Origin: Hydra vulgaris
Lineage: Eukaryota > Cnidaria > Hydrozoa > Anthoathecata > Hydridae
Assembly (NCBI RefSeq): GCF_038396675.1
Contig: NC_088930.1
Location: 35,393,501 to 35,457,500 of the forward strand
Direction: 5' to 3'
Length of the DNA: 64,000 nucleotides
A program made the translations under genes and the position numbers. The stretch's first letter is position 1, and every line of letters begins with the position of its first letter. Positions 57,596 through 64,000 of the stretch are shown piece by piece. Under the pieces are notes generated by a model. It did not search any database. It saw nothing but the letters and a program-made list of their open reading frames with translations, and was not told where the DNA came from.

Positions 57596-57667
57596 GGTTC
57601 TATGGTGTAATGGTTAGCACTCTGGACTTTGAATCCAGCGATCCGAGTTCAAATCTCGGTAGGACCT
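57596..57667 (+). tRNA. tRNA-Gln (TTG)
   Basis: Acceptor arm GGTTCTA (57596-57602) pairs with TAGGACC (57660-57666), with one G-T wobble. The A box is TGGTGTAATGG and the B box GAGTTCAAATC. The anticodon stem is CTGGA/TCCAG with loop CTTTGAA, giving TTG, which decodes CAA. The discriminator is T, unusual for Gln. A TTTTT pol III stop lies at 57671-57675. No intron. Confidence 0.95.
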
Positions 57668-58886
57668 TGCTTTTTGTAGCATCTAACGCTATTTGAAACT
57701 ATCTCATGTAATTTAATCGGTTATTTGTATAATTTATTACATTAATATTTTTTATAAAAATATATTGAAAGTAAAACAGTTTACAATTGAAGTTTATGTT
57801 AAAATAGAAATTAAATAAAAATAAAGAACGTAGAAACTCAAAGAAGAATTAAAGGTCTTGTCATGAAAACCGCTAAAGTTTTTTTTTGTAATGTAAAATG
57901 AAAACAAAACAAATACCATAAGTTAGAGCTAAAGATTAACAGTAAAAAAATAACAAAATTATTGTAATAATATTATTAGTCGAAAACTTATGCAACTTTT
58001 AAACCACAAAACTTAAGATTTTTTTTTGTATGACTTTTGAGGTATTAAGCGATCTAACGTTTTTAAGAATCGCATCGACGCTTCCGTTCTTTTACAAAAG
58101 TAACAATAAAAAAGACCGTTATTATTCAAACTAAGAATATAAAACCAATAAAAACTATGTAAATGAAATTTTAATGACTAGGAAACAACCCACCTTCAAC
58201 ATAATAAATCTGTGACACAGTACTTTTTTTAAATATTTTATTTTAATGGTAATGGAAAAACGGTTTTCCGAGACAATAAACTAATTTTAAATACTAAGTT
58301 TCCGTTATGAAAATTGACGAATTGAGCCTTGAAAATTGACAAGTGCTAAAAAAAATTTTTTTCAAAGATAACTTTTCGGTGGCAATCATATTTTTTTGGG
58401 TGATCAACGCTTGCTATTCAAAAATATGCACACTATTAGGGTAATATAATGCTATCATTGATTTTGTCATTAAATCAAAAAAATAAATTACTTTCAAAAA
58501 TATTTGGGTTACTAAATGACCTTAATTTTTGAATCAAATCATCTCCTAAAATAAAATTTTTAAGCTGAGTTTCTACTTTTTGCAATAAACAAATAAAAAG
58601 CTATTGTATTTTAAGCCATCGGTTGAACGATTTTAAGTCATCGGTTGAACATACACCTTAAACTATTTTGTCGGCATAAAAGCTCAGATCTTTTTTCTTT
58701 AGCCGTGTTTTATCGATTCTCGATATTATGCGATCCGATGTTGACGTGCCTAGCTAAAGTTTTAAGAATCTAACTTTTGATTTTTAATTAATAAAGTAAC
58801 TAAATTACTTTTGCTTTTATTAGTTATATTAATAATCTATATTGTATATATAGTTTATAAGTTATCGTAAAAAAAAAAAGAAAATT
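57668..58886. other. Non-coding, nothing recognised
   Basis: No gene. A 20-bp unit (TTAAG.CATCGGTTGAAC) is repeated twice near 58613-58650. Confidence 0.5.
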
Positions 58887-58912
58887 CTTAACTACCGAAA
58901 TCGGTAGTTAAG
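58887..58912. other. 12-bp perfect hairpin
   Basis: CTTAACTACCGA, a 2-nt AA gap, and its exact complement. It follows an 11-A run. There is no adjacent gene for it to terminate. Confidence 0.7.
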
Positions 58913-59999
58913 ATGTAAAATTATAAACTTAATTAAAAAAAACAACTATTAATGAACAGAAAAAAAATTACATTTATAACAATAAAAAAATAATAACAAT
59001 AATAAAATAAAGTCATAATAATATAATAATAAAACTATAATAATTATTTACATCAAGGGTGATTTGGATGGGTTTTCCCTTGACGTTATTTTTTATTTTT
59101 ATTCTTAAAAATAAAGACACTTACTAACTTGTAACCCAAGATGTAGGTCTCGAGACCTACATTGAGACTCATATTTAACTGTCTTGGTCTTGAAACCTAA
59201 AGTCTTGGTCTTAGTCTTGGTCTTGAAAGCCTAGGTTATTAGTCTTGGACCACTACTGTCTTTTACTTTCTTGATTCTTACAAAAATTTCAACTCAATGA
59301 ATGGATTAGTTATTAACAATAAACCGAAGATCGCCGCAACTTCCCCATCTCAATGAGAGTTTGTCGCGTTAGTTTGACAAGGTTCAAACTGAAATTTTTT
59401 ATGTTGGGAGAACACGGCGATCTACGTTTGGAAGTGAAACATTAAAACTCGAAGTTTGAATTGTTTTAACTACATGATCCGCAAATTACACATATTTTAA
59501 ATAAGAATAATTTCGCGCAAAGCATTAATTCAACGCGTTGAATTAATGCTTAAAATAATTTTTGCTTTGCGCAAATAGGATTCTTATTTATCTATAATAC
59601 TTAGTTAACATACTATAATACTTATTTTTATATATCTATAATACTTTTTGTACAGGTTCACGGGTTTCTTTCATCTTTTATATTATGCAGTTTTGTTTAA
59701 TTTATGGTTTTTTGCTTCTAAAAAGAATAACTATTTACACCACGTTTGCTAATAACTCATCATCGTCATCAGTTTTTATGCTAAAAAACTATAAGAGTTA
59801 ATTTTTATAATAACTTGTTAAGTAATTTTTGTAAAGACTCTATTCTTAAAAACATTATCTTTAAAAAAGAAAAAGAACTTCTTTGTTTGTTTCCGAATCT
59901 CATTTTCCATCACATTTTGAAATATTAGATACAAACTTCGTGAACTAAAAAACCAAGGCAGTTAAAACACGCGTTTTGGAATGTAGCATCTAGCTGACT
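58913..59999. other. Non-coding; 32-bp palindrome and AGTCTTG-word repeat
   Basis: 59520-59551 is a perfect 32-bp palindrome (AAGCATTAATTCAACG and its complement), nested inside GCGCAAAGC...GCTTTGCGC. At 59130-59260 GTCTTGGTCTTGAAA words recur, the same family as at 50300-50480. No gene. Confidence 0.65.
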
Positions 60000-60781
60000 T
60001 TATTCATCAGCATCGATTTTATTCAATTGCTGAGTAACACCACGGTACAAGTTAAAATAAGACTTTTCCACATGCGCTATATTGCCACGAAAGGTTGGTG
60101 ACTTCACAATTTTATATTTACAATTGTTTGCTGTTTTGGTTACAATTGTTTTAAAATAAATTACATCAAAATCTGCACAAGATATGACATCTCTTATTTC
60201 ATAATAAATGTCACATATCTTAAGAAAATCGCGATCTTGAATATTTTGGTATTTTTGAACAGATGCAAAATTTTTGTTTAGATCTAGACTGACAACTCCA
60301 ATACCTCTTTTGTGTATATATAAGTGAGGTGTAATGCTGAGTTGGAGGTTATAGGGATAATATTCGTTTGTCCATTCTGGAACATTGTTATCTTCGTCAA
60401 GGCCGCCACACACAAAAAAAACTACCATTTTTTCACCACATTCTTCATATATTGGTAGTACAAGAGCCACTTTCAAAAAAACAATGTTTGTTATCATCAA
60501 ATAAAATAATTTTTGAATCTAACAAATTATACCAAGGAGTAATAAGTGAAACATCGTTTGATTTATGTACTTTTATAATTGCTTCTGTACTCAAAATTCT
60601 AACAACACGCTTTAAAGATTTAAGACAAAAAATAGCAGTTGATTCTTTGGTATTCTTACCTTTGGTACCTTGACATTTTTCAGTGGGTGCATCGAATTGT
60701 CTACCATAAACCCACGTAAATGAAAGTTTAGGGACATGCGATAATGTTACTTTTCTGTGATGTGGAGTAGCCAGATTTTAA
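60000..60781 (-). pseudogene. Unidentified protein fragment in two frames
   Basis: I do not recognise the family. Reading leftward, 60781-60470 gives HHRKVTLSHVPKLSFTWVYG, then ESTAIFCLKSLKRVVRIL and SLITPWYNLLDSKIILFDD. Near 60470 the frame changes and 60470-60000 continues VLPIYEECGEKMVVFFVCGG, WTNEYYPYNLQLSITPHLYI, GIGVVSLDLNKNFASVQ, to a stop at 60000. Composition is protein-like in both pieces and they abut in one direction, so they are probably one coding sequence with a frameshift, or two exons with an unseen junction. No start codon or acceptor could be fixed upstream. It may belong to an unclassified mobile element. Confidence 0.5.
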
Positions 60782-61389
<608 letters not shown>

Positions 61390-61392
<3 letters not shown>

Positions 61393-61909
61393 GGTAGGTC
61401 GATTTTTCCCTTTTTTTTTTACATCGTAACGGCTAAGGTACTGAAAGTTGTATTTATATATATAAAGCAAAAAAATAAAAAGTTGAAGGTGTTTAGTCGA
61501 ACGGCTTGCGGATTAGCGATCAAAATTTAGAAGTACCCTCATCAACATTTGGAATAAAAATAATAACATTTTGCTTATGGTTTCATACTTTTCAATACGT
61601 GCAGACAAAATTTCAATCAAAAAAGTTTGACACACCATTTAAAATCATTTATACGTTTTATCGTTTCGTTTTATTAAGCAAAAATGTTACAAGTCCAATT
61701 CATATTTAAGTATTAATTTTTTACTTGTAGTATCACATCGATTATCTCATTAAATGCTCAATAAAATCCAATAAATAATCATTATTAGTTTAATAAATTA
61801 TTTAAAAAACAATATTAAACTTTAAAAAAATTATTTCAAGAATGTAACAAGTAAGTTAAGCAGATAAATCATCGTACGACTGAGAATATCGACCTTTTGA
61901 TAAAAACCT
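61390..61909. other. Non-coding, nothing recognised
   Basis: No gene seen between the (TA)n array and the hAT-like pseudogene. Confidence 0.5.
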
Positions 61910-63889
61910 TTAACGCATTTTTCTGCTAAGTAGTTTTGTTAGTATAGATTTATGCTTGGCTTTAAATCCATACACGGTGTTAGAAGCTTCAGAAACTAAT
62001 TTGACACATCTCTCAACGCTCTGGGAATGAGAGGGGAGGTCTTGAATATTAGGCTTTATTTTATTTTTAATGAATGTGTAAATATCTTCCTCGAAAAACT
62101 CTTTTGTAGTTAGTGGCTCCATTTCGATATAAGCAAGATCAGCAATATCAATAAGAGATATCCAGCTCGTAGCATTTTATTTGAGGGATTTTCTTTTCTA
62201 TTCTATAACTGCTTTTGTTTCTAAAAATAAAAACATTGTTACTTTCAAAAAACTTGTTTCCTGTAAGTGAGTATTGTCTCAAATCCGAGAGTTCTGATCT
62301 GTTCATCATTATTTTTAACCATTGCGTAGTGAAAATTTGCAGGTATCAAACAGAAAGCATTACCTTGAATGTTTTTTTTACAATTCTTTTTACATCATCA
62401 AACTTAATAAGATTCAATTGAATAATAGTGAAAAACAGAATCTGGGGGGAATCTTGCAATTTGGAAGATTTCTTTATTTGAAACCATGATAGAGGATAAA
62501 CTTTAACTATATAATGGGTTAGCTTTTTTAGATTGCGTTTGGAGAAATATCTCGAGTGTATAAACAAAGATGTCGTATAGAAAGGGTTAACCATCGAGCA
62601 TGATTCATTGGACCTATTATTTTACAATTAGCCCATTTGTCGTCTACTTTACCTAATCCAATACCTTTACAATATTCGTAAAGAAGCCTTTGATCATGAC
62701 TAATATCTTTTAATATCTCATGTGAAATATATCCTTCAGTGATAGAAGTTTGAATTGCTTCTAACTCTACTTGAGGTTGTCTACGAATTTCTTCAGAGTA
62801 TCTTTTCCCAATTGGTCCGCTAAAATTTTGTGGACCGGTTGTTTTTCCATCTAATTTTTTAAAAAAGGCTTTTAGTGGGAGTTCATTCTGATGAAGGCTA
62901 CAACCTATTGTGTGAAGTTTACCTCCTATCAACTCTTCTAGATTAACCACCAAGCCACTCCTCCAACCTGTTTTTGATGCAGTATTGTCTAAAAGAATAG
63001 CACGGATCCTCTTCAGACTGTCATATTCTTCAAGTACACTAAATGTCTCAAGAGCAAGAACATCTCCAGTAGCACCAACAACGGGAATTGTTCTCCTCAT
63101 GTGTAAAAGTAAGGTGATGTTCTGCAGCAAAACATTTTGTTATGAAATTTTTTCCTTCAGAACTAATTGTTTTTAAGTACATTTTTGTGTTCTTATCTAT
63201 CTTTCCATCTAAACCAATGCAAAATAGTTGTGTCTTCTCTTCTGAATCTGCGTTTTTTGAAATTATTTTTACTTTTGACTTAGCTCTGTCTAATTTACAC
63301 TTATCTATTAGAATATTATTGATGTCAACTTCCGGTAGCAATAGATGCTTGATATCATGGAGTAAGGCGTTTCCTAGAGCTGCGCCGAGATTTGAAGACC
63401 AGCTCCATTGCATATCTTTGAAACTTTTGAATACTATAACCTGCCAGTGTTCTTTTACTTGGTTTCCATTCATCCTGTTCCTTAAGTAAAAAATTTAAAA
63501 TACTTATGATAAGTGATTTTATTACTAATAAGCGTTAAATATATACTAAACAAAAAAAAATACGTGAGATGTTATTATTTCAGATATACATTATGGGGAA
63601 CTGGTAACAAACTTGAAAGGTCATTATTAATATGTTTGTGATGTGACATATTTCATTCCTTCTCTTTAATCCTGTTGTTTTGTTTTAAAGCAGATGTATC
63701 TACCGAAGACAACTGAAACAGCCCTTTTGGTCCTGTTTTTAAACGCTGGTCCCGTATATAAGCTCTTTCTTCTATTGGGACTTTTGCTTCTTTAGGGAAT
63801 ATGCAAATAATGTGTTCCATTTTGCATTTTTCTTTTTTGCACTTTACATAAACATTGTTACATGACACAATATCCAATGAAAGCAACAA
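61910..63889 (-). pseudogene. Decayed hAT-like transposase-type protein, continues past the window
   Basis: Pieces in at least four frames, reading leftward. 63889-63653: IPEERAYIRDQ-type block (VPIEERAYIRDQRLKTGPKG), probably a separate upstream exon. 63473-63048: CIGLDGKIDKNTKMYLKTIS and EHHLTFTHE. 63100-62528: VVGATGDVLALETF, ILLDNTASKTGWRSGLV, GGKLHTIGCSLHQNELPLKA and GPMNHARWLTLSIRHLCLYT. 62570-62440: VYPLSWFQIKKSSKLQDSP. 62340-62260: FHYAMVKNNDEQIRTLGFE. 62122-61910: SQSVERCVKLVSEASNTVYG, which resembles the C-terminal dimerisation motif of hAT enzymes. Similar proteins are common as unnamed, transposon-like families in invertebrates. The frameshifts make a product unlikely. Upstream exons would lie beyond 64000. 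Confidence 0.65.
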
Positions 63890-64000
63890 GCAGATATGTC
63901 AAAAAGTTTGTCTAGTTTAGAATCTAGGTTTCGTTTGATATTTCCGTGTTTGCGGTTTATGTTTTTTACAGTTGCAAATAGATTTTTAATTTTTGTTTCA
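63890..64000. other. Window edge, nothing recognised
   Basis: Short AT-rich tail; may be the intron or 5' part of the hAT-like gene. Confidence 0.3.

Overview
The window is eukaryotic nuclear DNA: very AT-rich, with long (TA)n arrays, GT-AG introns, two nuclear tRNA genes and many DNA transposons. The transposon mix (Transib/RAG1-like, Kolobok/Mutator-like, P, piggyBac, pogo, Tc1, Sola-like), the low GC and the tandem-domain small heat-shock genes fit a cnidarian, most likely Hydra. This is inferred from content only; nothing was searched.

Layout: 1-5 kb holds a decayed Tc1 copy, a (TA)n array, a terminal exon of an unidentified gene (2648-3001), a tRNA-derived SINE, a reverse-transcriptase remnant and a MITE. 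At 5858-8053 a P-type element sits inside an older dispersed repeat. From about 8.1 to 32.2 kb lies a large imperfect inverted duplication. Each arm carries an outward-facing two-exon gene for a 234-residue small heat-shock protein with two alpha-crystallin domains. The left arm has three copies of a 481-bp unit upstream of the gene; the right arm has one. The arms and centre are loaded with insertions: a 5.4-kb composite element with CCCAGTAGGCAC ends (14109-19498, itself holding a small hAT-like element), a dead Kolobok-type copy (20161-21375), a Transib/RAG1-like element with RSS-like ends (21504-24708), and a pogo relative (25785-28716) that is absent from the matching site in the left arm.

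At 33274-42465 a second pogo-type element (TA target, transposase with a PHD-like tail) has been split by a 6051-bp element with terminal inverted repeats of about 640 bp, a CTAA target duplication and a four-exon transposase of 1144 codons broken by one in-frame TAA; it looks Sola-like. Further right are a CCCAGTGGGCAC MITE, a frameshifted Kolobok-type copy, a foldback element, a Tc1 copy with an apparent intron, tRNA-Ser(GCT), a Tc1-type MITE, a dead piggyBac, tRNA-Gln(TTG), an unidentified broken reading frame (60000-60781), a 243-bp (TA)n array and a decayed hAT-like gene that runs off the right edge. The host genes I can support are the two sHSP copies, the two tRNAs and possibly the exon at 2648-3001. 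Almost everything else is mobile-element sequence in several nested layers, and nested or paralogous empty sites let some of the insertion order be read directly.
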